NCBI GenBank assembly: GCA_022448645.1
Contig: JAKVBZ010000163.1
Span: forward strand, 1-6,512
Source of the DNA: Pirellulaceae bacterium
GTDB lineage: Bacteria > Planctomycetota > Planctomycetia > Pirellulales > Pirellulaceae
Direction: 5' to 3'
DNA: 6,512 nt
Each line of letters opens with the position of its first letter. The stretch's first letter is position 1. Positions 1 through 5,493 of this stretch are shown here, piece by piece. A program made the translations under genes and the position numbers. The notes under the pieces are model-generated. The model searched no databases, had not been told where the DNA came from, and saw nothing but the letters and a program-made list of their open reading frames with translations.

Positions 1-210
1 TACCGTGACGCCCTTTTCGAGTTGCTTAGCAACCTGGTCTAAAACCGGGGCATCTCCCATCACTACAAGCGTCATGCGAGACAAATTCGGATCTTCGGTT
101 TCACCGACAGCCAGCGAGTGAATATTGTAACCGCGCGAGGCTAACATTCCTGAAATGTGCGCTAACACACCAGGAACATTTTGGACGACGGCCGACAACA
201 CACATCTCAT
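1..210 (-). CDS. ilvN: Acetolactate synthase small (regulatory) subunit, N-terminal part
   Basis: Regulatory subunit of acetolactate (acetohydroxyacid) synthase. It activates the catalytic subunit IlvB/IlvI in branched-chain amino acid synthesis and confers valine feedback inhibition in the cytoplasm. Only the first 70 codons are present; the gene runs off the left edge, and the full family length is about 160-180 residues. The visible part is an N-terminal ACT domain. It opens MRCVLSAVVQNVPGVL, followed by the family hallmarks ASRGYNIHSL (around residues 25-34) and a TEDPNLSRMT stretch (about 39-48). The start at 210 is the only plausible one: an in-frame stop lies five codons upstream (TGA at 225-223). 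There is no Shine-Dalgarno in front of the ATG. A promoter-like pair lies about 40-70 nt upstream inside repeat copy A. Identification is firm; the symbol ilvN rather than ilvH is a convention. Confidence 0.93.
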   Translation of the reverse strand, partial: MRCVLSAVVQNVPGVLAHISGMLASRGYNIHSLAVGETEDPNLSRMTLVVMGDAPVLDQVAKQLEKGVTV

Positions 211-349
211 GACTAAAACCAGTCAAAACAGCGACTAAAAGGGTAAACTAGCATCCTAGTCCGCCGTCTCAGGAGGAACAAGGGGGTAAGTATTGGCCAT
301 AAATAACCTTATCAACCTCTCCTGACTTACTTTCGATCGCCGCTAAGGG
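211..349. repeat. Imperfect direct repeat, copy A (ilvN upstream region)
   Basis: Non-coding 139-bp block immediately upstream of the ilvN start codon. It aligns in the same orientation with 5103-5240. I count 101 identities over 139 columns with a single 1-nt gap. The best conserved blocks are AAAACCAGT followed by AAAACAG (215-231 region), TAGCATCCTA (249-258), GTCTCAGG-GGAACAAG (267-282) and AACCTTATCA (317-326 region). Both copies also keep a small hairpin near the right end; here it is CGCC-GCTAAG-GGCG, around 338-351. The part nearest ilvN holds the likely ilvN promoter. Confidence 0.8.
253..281 (-). promoter_or_regulatory. ilvN: Putative ilvN promoter (within repeat copy A)
   Basis: Read on the minus strand, a -35-like TTGTTC (281-276) is followed after 17 nt by a -10-like TAGGAT (258-253). 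This predicts a transcript start near 246 and a leader of about 35 nt. The match to the sigma-70 consensus is only moderate (3/6 and 4/6). The support is that both hexamers and the exact 17-nt spacing are retained in copy B, although the copies differ at over a quarter of positions. The -10 lies within a 14-nt inverted repeat, ACTAG-CATC-CTAGT (247-260), which is degraded in copy B. Confidence 0.45.
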
Positions 350-427
350 CGGTTTGCGCCTAGAGCCGTCGATTCTGCAGAAAGTTGACAGTCGCGGTTG
401 CTGTCAATGTCGCGCTCGGAAACAGCT

Positions 428-1348
428 TCAGGGCAACCACCGCTTGTTAAGCTTGCAAACCATCGTGTAAGCAGGGTCAAAAATGTTACCGAGGTCATAG
501 CGGACGCATTGGGAAAGCAACAAATTTGCGCCAAGCGAATCCAAGCCATAATCCTGTTGAAGCCAACGTAGCATTTCGGTCGTAGCATGCTGCGTGGCCT
601 GGTCGAGCGGACGAGCGTTACCAACGGCCATGATCCAATCATCGTTCTCAGCGCGAGGCCAGCCAATCTCCTTATCTTTCAAGACCCGCAAGGTCACCTG
701 TACCTCCAGCGAAATCTCGATCCCCGATCCCACAATCTCTCCGTCACCCTGCGCTGCGTGACCATCACCGAGGAAAAAGAGTGCACCAGGCTCAAATACG
801 GGAAAGTAAACTGTCGTTCCACGTGCAAATCCTCGGTAGTCCATGTTGCCACCATGCTCGGCCGAGGTAGCAGTCGAAATCGCTTGGCCTCCTTTGGCGG
901 CTACGCCGAAGCAACCGATCATCGGTTCGATCGGCAGTACAAGCTGCTCAAGTCTTGACTCTGGTGCAACAAGCGTTGCCGTGCCAGCATCGACATCGAC
1001 ATCCCATTCAGCATCAACTCTCTCTTCACCGGAAGCAGCTTGTGGTAACTCACGTACATAGGTGGGATCGACCACATTTGGCGCAACCGACGAACCCGCG
1101 AAACCGTAGCGACGATTTGGTCGGATTTCATCCAGTTCGACTACTAGCGTATCACCCGGTTCAGCGCCTTCGACATAAAACGGTCCGGTCTGCGGATTGC
1201 CCCTCGGTGTGACCTGTTCACGACGATGATCCACTCCCCGAGCGTCGACAGTCGTCGTAATGATCGTATCGCCATCGCTGACACGCAGTACGGGTTCGTG
1301 CGGCCCCAAAGTGGTGTAGTAGTGAGTTGGTGTAAATCGATGTTCCAT
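428..1348 (-). CDS. Acetamidase/formamidase family protein
   Basis: Member of the FmdA/AmdA amidase family, which hydrolyses formamide, acetamide or related short amides to ammonia and the carboxylic acid in the cytoplasm. The predicted protein has 306 residues, near the usual 300-400. Family landmarks are PGDTLVVEL (64-72), IGCFGVA (144-150), GGNMD (166-170), and the most diagnostic stretch GDGHAAQGDGE (194-204). The last supplies Asp, His and Glu residues of the kind thought to bind metal and act in catalysis. I chose ATG 1348 because GGGAG lies 8 nt upstream. An earlier in-frame ATG at 1363 (and a TTG at 1366) would add five or six residues and has no ribosome site. The gene begins 18 nt after the stop of the PAL-like gene, so the two are almost certainly co-transcribed. 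The exact amide substrate cannot be read from the sequence. Confidence 0.9.
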   Translation of the reverse strand: MEHRFTPTHYYTTLGPHEPVLRVSDGDTIITTTVDARGVDHRREQVTPRGNPQTGPFYVEGAEPGDTLVVELDEIRPNRRYGFAGSSVAPNVVDPTYVRELPQAASGEERVDAEWDVDVDAGTATLVAPESRLEQLVLPIEPMIGCFGVAAKGGQAISTATSAEHGGNMDYRGFARGTTVYFPVFEPGALFFLGDGHAAQGDGEIVGSGIEISLEVQVTLRVLKDKEIGWPRAENDDWIMAVGNARPLDQATQHATTEMLRWLQQDYGLDSLGANLLLSQCVRYDLGNIFDPAYTMVCKLNKRWLP

Positions 1349-1356
1349 TCCCGTGT

Positions 1357-1361
1357 CTCCC
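1357..1361 (-). promoter_or_regulatory. Ribosome binding site deciding the amidase start
   Basis: GGGAG on the minus strand, 8 nt before ATG 1348. It lies in the 18-nt gap after the PAL-like gene's TGA (1369-1367). It favours ATG 1348 over the in-frame ATG at 1363. Confidence 0.6.
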
Positions 1362-1366
1362 ATCAA

Positions 1367-2353
1367 TCATTGTTTAATAAACTTCTGCAGCGAGGGGCAA
1401 TCCTCGTTAACTAGCCCGCGCGCAACAGCCGCCGAAATCGTCACTTCACCAACGTACAGATTACCTCGTGAATCGAGCCAGATGTCGTGTGGCGCGATAA
1501 AGTCTCCTGCAGCATAGGGATTTCGGCCACCGCCCCAGCGAGCGAGCAGTGATCCATCACGGCTGAATATGCTGACGCGTCCCCCAGTTTCATCAGGCCG
1601 CGGATCAGGCGTTCCTGCGTGCCAGCCAAGTTCGGCGACGTACAGGTTGTCATCGTCATCAAAAAAAACGTTGTCCGGTCTCGCAACATCGGTCCATTGT
1701 TCAACGAATTCCCCGTCTGCCGTAAACCATTGCAAGCGACTGTTCTCGCGATCGGCTACCACGACGCGGCCAGCCTGATCGACACCGACCCCATGTGGAA
1801 TCTGGAACTCGCCGGGACCATCTCCTGGCGCTCCCCACGAATGCAACAGCTCACCTTCCGGGGAAAATCTGTGCACGCAGCAATTTCCATAACCATCGCT
1901 AACATACATCGTACCGTCCGGCGCAAGTGCCAAATTCGTTGGTAAATTAAATGGCCTTCCCGGGCGCTGAATCGTGCGGTAGTTCGAATTCTCAACGCCC
2001 GTATCGCTCGACTCACCGTGGATACCCAGCGTCATTAATAATTGGCCATCTGGCGTGAACTTTCGCACAGTGTGATCTTGATCGTCAGTCAAATAGACGC
2101 TGTCGTCGGGCCCTATGCAAATACCATGGGGACGAACAAACTGATCAGCGCCCCACATCTGCACGAAATCTCCGTCACGGTCAAACACCATCACCGGCTG
2201 GGTGCCGCCACGATTAAACACGAAAAGGCGATCCTGCGAATCAACCGCAATACCAACTGCCTCGCCAAGATCCACACCATCAGGCAGCTGGACACATGAA
2301 TCATCTGCCCGATAAATAAAATCGCCACTGCCAACAACGCTATCGGTCGACAT
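1367..2353 (-). CDS. PAL-like six-bladed beta-propeller lyase (NHL-repeat protein)
   Basis: Resembles peptidyl-alpha-hydroxyglycine alpha-amidating lyase (PAL), which cleaves N-acyl-alpha-hydroxyglycine to a primary amide plus glyoxylate at a zinc site. The 328 residues match the length of the animal PAL catalytic core. NHL-type blades recur throughout, for example GIAVDSQDRLFVFNRGG (34-50), VYLTDDQDHTVRKFTPDG (86-103), MYVSDGYGNCCVHRFSPEG (149-167) and VVVADRENSRLQWF (197-210). Residues that match PAL catalytic positions are R48 (VFNRG), Y155 (SDGYGN), R202 (ADREN), and three PH-type histidines at H76, H187 and H289, the last followed by D290. No signal peptide is visible, so it is probably cytoplasmic. 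AAAGGAGA lies 10 nt before the ATG, a strong ribosome site. The amidase-family gene follows after 18 nt. The propeller fold is near certain. Lyase activity is inferred, and the substrate may be a small hydroxyglycine or ureidoglycolate-like compound rather than a peptide. Confidence 0.85.
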   Translation of the reverse strand: MSTDSVVGSGDFIYRADDSCVQLPDGVDLGEAVGIAVDSQDRLFVFNRGGTQPVMVFDRDGDFVQMWGADQFVRPHGICIGPDDSVYLTDDQDHTVRKFTPDGQLLMTLGIHGESSDTGVENSNYRTIQRPGRPFNLPTNLALAPDGTMYVSDGYGNCCVHRFSPEGELLHSWGAPGDGPGEFQIPHGVGVDQAGRVVVADRENSRLQWFTADGEFVEQWTDVARPDNVFFDDDDNLYVAELGWHAGTPDPRPDETGGRVSIFSRDGSLLARWGGGRNPYAAGDFIAPHDIWLDSRGNLYVGEVTISAAVARGLVNEDCPSLQKFIKQ

Positions 2354-2363
2354 GATTGATCGG

Positions 2364-2371
2364 TCTCCTTT
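2364..2371 (-). promoter_or_regulatory. Ribosome binding site of the PAL-like gene
   Basis: AAAGGAGA on the minus strand with 10 nt to ATG 2353. It is the strongest Shine-Dalgarno in the window and fixes the start of the PAL-like gene. Confidence 0.7.
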
Positions 2372-2458
2372 GGCCGGTGTGGTTTGTCAAATCAGCAACT
2401 GGTCGTTAAATAATTCATGCATAAAAAAACGAAAAACAGGCAATCCTGATTTGTTTCA

Positions 2459-2488
2459 AAAATAGCATGCCGCCATTCCCTCTTTCAA
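2459..2488 (-). promoter_or_regulatory. Candidate promoter of the PAL-amidase pair
   Basis: On the minus strand, TTGAAA (2488-2483) is followed after 18 nt by TATTTT (2464-2459), giving 5/6 and 4/6 matches to the sigma-70 hexamers. The predicted start is near 2452, leaving a leader of about 100 nt. It sits inside the 195-bp gap between the two minus-strand gene pairs, where a promoter is expected if the pairs are separate operons. The -35 lies in the loop of the inverted repeat at 2463-2498. Confidence 0.3.
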
Positions 2489-2498
2489 CACCATGCTA
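2463..2498 (-). repeat. Inverted repeat, possible terminator or operator
   Basis: TAGCATG (2463-2469) is repeated as its complement CATGCTA (2492-2498), a 7-bp stem with a 22-nt loop. Read on the minus strand, the hairpin lies about 50 nt after the stop of the glycoside-hydrolase-like gene and is followed by TTTTTG. It could therefore act as a weak rho-independent terminator for the upstream pair. It also surrounds the candidate promoter of the downstream pair, so an operator role is possible. A further GCATGC stands at 2505-2510. Confidence 0.35.
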
Positions 2499-2548
2499 CT
2501 ATTCGCATGCGATCGGAGTATACAAAACGCGGGATACAAACCAATCAC

Positions 2549-4009
2549 TTAACGTGTAACCCGGCGAAACGAAAGAATCACCGGATGAAGTCCGACGGGA
2601 ATTTCTTTCACTGTCAACCTGCCCTTAGTTCGTTCGGTCGCCATTGGGCGTCGCACTCGGTGATCGAGCAGTGAAATCAGTTCCGGCGTTTCCCACTCAT
2701 CCGTATCAAGTTCCATGTTCCAAGTTCCTGCAACTGGCTCGCGAAATTTTCGGTAAGCCAGGTAAATCAGCAACTCTTTTTCCTTGCGGATGAATGCCCG
2801 CATCACCGGATTGGGCGGTGCAATCGTAAAGCGGACACCCTCGATTTCCGCCAGCGTTTCCGTCTGTCTAAGCTGAATTTTGAAAGCTGGGCTGGCAAGT
2901 TCCGAACGGTTGTAGAACGTGTGGGCAATGGTCGCATAGGCTTTCCAGGCATCCGAATACTGCGCTGGTTTTCCTCCAACGGCAGGCTGCATGAGACCAA
3001 AGTTCTGGCGAGTGTCGGCGGTGCGACTGAAGCGGTAGGTGTAATATGGAAAACTGTCCCACCCAATATCCCAAAGAGTAAATGCACACTGAGCGACAAT
3101 GCCCGCCTGGCGATGATCGTGGAGTCGGGTATTGTCAACGTAACCGAATCCGTTTCCGTAGAATTTGGCTTCTGGCCAGACGGCCCGCACTCGGCGCATC
3201 AAGTCCTTGATTTCATCCAGATCTTCAATGCGCTGATGATTGAAATGGCAAGCGACTCCATCCGCGTGTTGGGGCAGGCCGAGCTCGATAAGCCGCATAA
3301 TCCAATCGGTTGCTGGTGATGACGAAGTCGATGCAGGGGAAACCTTGGCTCCTGGATCACCGTCATGAATTGCACGAGCAATCGGGATGAACATTCGCAA
3401 ACATTCTTCTGGAGTTCCACGCCATTTCCAGGCGGGAAACGACTTATTCAATTCATCCCCTACCACGTAATGTTCGATCTTTCCCCGATACCGACGTGCG
3501 AACCCACGGAGCCAGTCGGCATATCGTCGGACGTCGCCAGTCTTATCCATCGGGTGAAACAAGCCCTTGGTGCTCCGAAACGTACCCACACGAACCGCCG
3601 ACTTCATGCCCAGTTCTTCGCTGATGCGAATATAGTTTTCGAACGCCTTACGACTCGGCTCCCCGAACAAGCCAGGTCGGTAGCCCATTTCGGCTTCGTA
3701 TTTGCCACCCAGAGTTTCCATCTGCCACCAGTGTACGGATGCAAAAGAATGAGTCGCCCCCATCGCGCGGATCGATGTCAACAACTCTCGGCACTGCCGT
3801 TCGTCGGGCGGAGGAGTGAAAATAACGACCGAATAGGGAGCAACGCGTTCTTCGTATCGAGTCAGCTTCGGGTCCGGCGCCTCGGCGCCACCTGCAATTG
3901 ACAGGTACCCAATCGAATTGCCCACAAGAACGGCAAGGATTAGGGAAACTCCAAATCGAAGCAATGAGACGAAACAGACTTTTCCCTTTCGCTTTTCATT
4001 CAACGACAT
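2549..4009 (-). CDS. Exported glycoside-hydrolase-like TIM-barrel protein
   Basis: Predicted 486-residue exported protein. Residues 1-44 hold a basic N-terminus (NEKRKGK), a hydrophobic stretch (about 17-38) and a possible signal-peptidase site after GGAEA. Residues about 58-365 read as a clan GH-A-like (beta/alpha)8 barrel. VVGDELN (182-188) offers E186 as the acid/base, in the position of the usual NE on strand 4. ACHFNH (253-258) fits strand 6, and WDIGWDSFPYY fits strand 8. At the strand-7 position, where a nucleophile Glu is expected, the sequence is FYGNGFG (283-289), with no acidic residue. It may therefore be inactive or use another nucleophile. Residues about 370-486 look like a C-terminal beta-sandwich. 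The start at 4009 is chosen because GGAG lies 7 nt upstream and the hydrophobic leader begins soon after. It overlaps the upstream gene by 14 nt, implying translational coupling. A longer in-frame reading to 4186 would put non-signal-like sequence first and is unlikely. No specific family or substrate can be assigned. Confidence 0.75.
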   Translation of the reverse strand: MSLNEKRKGKVCFVSLLRFGVSLILAVLVGNSIGYLSIAGGAEAPDPKLTRYEERVAPYSVVIFTPPPDERQCRELLTSIRAMGATHSFASVHWWQMETLGGKYEAEMGYRPGLFGEPSRKAFENYIRISEELGMKSAVRVGTFRSTKGLFHPMDKTGDVRRYADWLRGFARRYRGKIEHYVVGDELNKSFPAWKWRGTPEECLRMFIPIARAIHDGDPGAKVSPASTSSSPATDWIMRLIELGLPQHADGVACHFNHQRIEDLDEIKDLMRRVRAVWPEAKFYGNGFGYVDNTRLHDHRQAGIVAQCAFTLWDIGWDSFPYYTYRFSRTADTRQNFGLMQPAVGGKPAQYSDAWKAYATIAHTFYNRSELASPAFKIQLRQTETLAEIEGVRFTIAPPNPVMRAFIRKEKELLIYLAYRKFREPVAGTWNMELDTDEWETPELISLLDHRVRRPMATERTKGRLTVKEIPVGLHPVILSFRRVTR

Positions 4010-4967
4010 CGAAAGTCTCCAATCGCAAGTCCCAGTCCCGCCCTCTGGTCGAGTTGTTCTCGTACAGCATTCCACCGTCGTATCCATTGAGCCACCCAAA
4101 GGTAATGAAGCCGACACCATCTTCGTCGGAGTCATCGACTGCCAGTTCCAGCACCAGCGTCTCCCCACGTTTGGTGGCAGCGGCAAGGGGAACGGTCAGT
4201 TCGCGTGCACCATCTAAATATGTTGCTGACAGATCCACCTCGTCGACGTTCCCCTGTCGCGTACCTGGAATCCGGCTTCCTGGCACAACAAACTCAGCCA
4301 GTGGATCAGACTGCATCGTCGTCGCCATATCCTTTTTCCACCGATAAATTCGGACCGACAAGTTGAGTGAATCCGTGAAGCCTCGCACGTGTCGCACTCG
4401 AAACGTGACAGCCCCAAAGCGATCCCCTGTTGCCTTGAAGGTTTGGCGGACCGAATGGCTTGCGTCAATTCGCGCTCCGTAAACGGCAGAAGAATGCTTC
4501 ACTCCCCGCCGCAAAAATGTCCACTTGATACTCCGAACAGTCACTTTTGCCCCACGACGATGATTCCCAACAAACAGGCGAATAGATTTCGTCCGAGTGG
4601 ACAATGCCAATACCGCAGTTAAGCGTGTCTCTTTGGAAGCGGCCAGCGGATTGGTCCAATAGCCAACACATTCACCCGTCTCTGCGTCGAATGCAGCAAA
4701 CTTCAATCCTCGCGCATCACATACGGCCAAAGCCTCTACAAAGATGGCATCAGCACGAGGGGGAGTTTTCAACTTTGCCGACAGAACCCCTGCAGAACTT
4801 CGCCGGGATTCAAGAAGTTGAATTGCTCCATTGGGCAATCTGTTAACTTCGTTTTTGGTTCCAAGCAAACGCCATCCGTCCGGAAGCTCGTCCCCCTGAC
4901 AAGTGTTTCCTCTCATGATCATCAGTGTGACAAACATGAGCGCCGCTTTTAAAAATAATCGCATCAT
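3996..4967 (-). CDS. Exported beta-sandwich protein of unknown function
   Basis: I do not recognise a named family. The 323-residue product begins with a signal peptide: MMRLFLK, a hydrophobic core to about residue 18, then a likely cleavage near CQG-DE (23-27). The rest is rich in beta-strand pattern and seems to form two regions. Residues about 28-152 are a compact sheet-rich part with KLKTPPRADAIFVEALAV in the middle. Residues about 160-323 are a second part that opens SVRQTFKATGDRFGAVTFRV and ends WDLRLETFD, with an acidic VDDSDEDGVGF turn (277-287). The layout recalls carbohydrate-binding jelly-roll domains carried next to glycoside hydrolases. That is inference from pattern and from the overlap with the downstream barrel protein. 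A second ATG directly follows the first; no clear Shine-Dalgarno precedes either. Confidence 0.7.
   Translation of the reverse strand: MMRLFLKAALMFVTLMIMRGNTCQGDELPDGWRLLGTKNEVNRLPNGAIQLLESRRSSAGVLSAKLKTPPRADAIFVEALAVCDARGLKFAAFDAETGECVGYWTNPLAASKETRLTAVLALSTRTKSIRLFVGNHRRGAKVTVRSIKWTFLRRGVKHSSAVYGARIDASHSVRQTFKATGDRFGAVTFRVRHVRGFTDSLNLSVRIYRWKKDMATTMQSDPLAEFVVPGSRIPGTRQGNVDEVDLSATYLDGARELTVPLAAATKRGETLVLELAVDDSDEDGVGFITFGWLNGYDGGMLYENNSTRGRDWDLRLETFDVVE
4017..4020 (-). promoter_or_regulatory. Ribosome binding site deciding the barrel-protein start
   Basis: GGAG on the minus strand, 7 nt before ATG 4009 and inside the 3' end of the upstream gene. It supports a start that overlaps the upstream stop by 14 nt and produces a proper signal peptide. 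Confidence 0.55.
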
Positions 4968-4990
4968 GTTGCTGGCTCACAACCTTGAAA

Positions 4991-5021
4991 ATTGTAGGAA
5001 CCACGAAATCAAAGGCGGCAA
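4991..5021 (-). promoter_or_regulatory. Candidate promoter of the exported pair
   Basis: On the minus strand, TACAAT (4996-4991) is a 5/6 match to the -10 hexamer. TTGCCG (5021-5016) is a 4/6 match to the -35, but the spacer is 19 nt, longer than ideal. A start near 4984 would leave a leader of only about 17 nt before ATG 4967. The promoter-like pair in repeat copy B, about 180 nt upstream of the start codon, is an alternative or additional start. Confidence 0.3.
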
Positions 5022-5057
5022 GATTTTTTTGTTTCGATTACCGCCTCGCTGGCTTCG

Positions 5058-5071
5058 TAGAAACGCTTCTA
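5058..5071. promoter_or_regulatory. LacI-type operator-like palindrome
   Basis: TAGAAACGCTTCTA is a 14-nt palindrome with one mismatched pair and a central CG. It matches 11 of 14 positions of the degenerate catabolite-responsive/LacI-GalR operator pattern (TGWAARCGYTWNCA). It lies about 90 nt upstream of the exported-protein gene, between the candidate promoter at 4991-5021 and repeat copy B. A sugar-responsive LacI-family regulator would suit the glycan-related genes, but no such regulator is encoded in the window. Confidence 0.35.
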
Positions 5072-5102
5072 AATTCCTGATTTTCACCGACAGACCGCGA
5101 AT

Positions 5103-5240
5103 AACCAAAACCAGTAAAACAGGAATCTCAACCGGAAAATAGCATCCTAATCTGGCGTCTCAGGGGGAACAAGAGACCAAATAATGCCCCTGAAAAACCT
5201 TATCACCCTCCCATGGCTCACTTTCTACACCCGTCAAGGG
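5103..5240. repeat. Imperfect direct repeat, copy B
   Basis: Second copy of the ilvN upstream block, in the same orientation as 211-349 and about 4.9 kb away. Identical blocks include AAAACCAGT, AAAACAG, TAGCATCCTA (5140-5149), GTCTCAGG, GGAACAAG and AACCTTATCA. The hairpin near the right end is ACCC-GTCAA-GGGT (5229-5241), whose stem sequence differs from copy A. No ilvN start codon follows: to its left are about 100 nt of leader of the exported-protein gene. Confidence 0.8.
5144..5172 (-). promoter_or_regulatory. Conserved promoter-like pair in repeat copy B
   Basis: TTGTTC (5172-5167), 17 nt, then TAGGAT (5149-5144) on the minus strand. Both hexamers and the spacing are identical to those upstream of ilvN. 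If active, it would transcribe toward the exported-protein pair, with a leader of about 170 nt that passes through the palindrome at 5058-5071. Confidence 0.35.
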
Positions 5241-5487
5241 TCGATATTCAGTTGAATTGAAAGCCAAAGCAATGGCTAACCAGCAGGTAAGCCGATAGCA
5301 CCATAGACTGAGTTCCGGTTTTGCAGCTGAACGAACAAGCCCTGTTTCTGAAAATAGCGGAAAAACCAGAGTGTCCCATCAGGGCAAATGCCAGCAAACA
5401 GAAACCGGTTGCATTACGTAACGAATCCTTCACCCCCATGCGATAAATTCTCGATCTGTAAAGCTCGACTAACCCCCCACTCGTTTC
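5241..5487. other. Non-coding stretch between repeat copy B and the glycosyltransferase
   Basis: I see no convincing gene here. A 63-codon minus-strand frame (5438 down to 5248) is hydrophobic in the middle, but lacks a ribosome site and recognisable similarity. The only promoter-like element facing the glycosyltransferase is an extended -10, TGC-GATAAA (5439-5447), without a good -35; it would start transcription near 5454. An 8-bp palindrome TTACGTAA lies at 5414-5421. Confidence 0.4.
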
Positions 5488-5493
5488 ATGCTT

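Noticed and set aside
338..351. Hairpin CGCC-GCTAAG-GGCG as a terminator for the amidase gene
   Set aside because: The stem is only 4 bp and no T-run follows on the minus strand. It is described only as part of the repeat.
587..958. 123-codon plus-strand frame
   Set aside because: Antisense to the amidase-family gene, whose conserved motifs show which strand is coding.
1349..1366. Longer amidase start at ATG 1363 or TTG 1366
   Set aside because: No Shine-Dalgarno before either, while GGGAG is well placed for ATG 1348, where family-like sequence begins.
3365..3901. 178-codon open frame on the plus strand
   Set aside because: Lies wholly antisense to the barrel-protein gene, has no ribosome site and shows low-complexity, non-domain-like sequence. 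It is a shadow of the real frame.
4010..4186. Upstream extension of the barrel-protein frame to 4186
   Set aside because: It would overlap the exported-protein gene by nearly 200 nt, place Cys/Thr/Arg-rich sequence before the signal peptide and ignore the ribosome site before 4009.
211..5240. Insertion sequence or composite transposon
   Set aside because: No transposase or integrase is encoded, and the flanking copies show no terminal inverted repeats or short target-site duplications that I can see. The bracketing repeats are reported without naming a mobile element.
5248..5438. 63-codon minus-strand frame with a hydrophobic middle, directly right of repeat copy B
   Set aside because: No ribosome site, no recognised similarity and many Cys/Phe residues in an odd pattern. 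The hydrophobic run alone is not enough to call a gene. It could be revisited if conserved in relatives.
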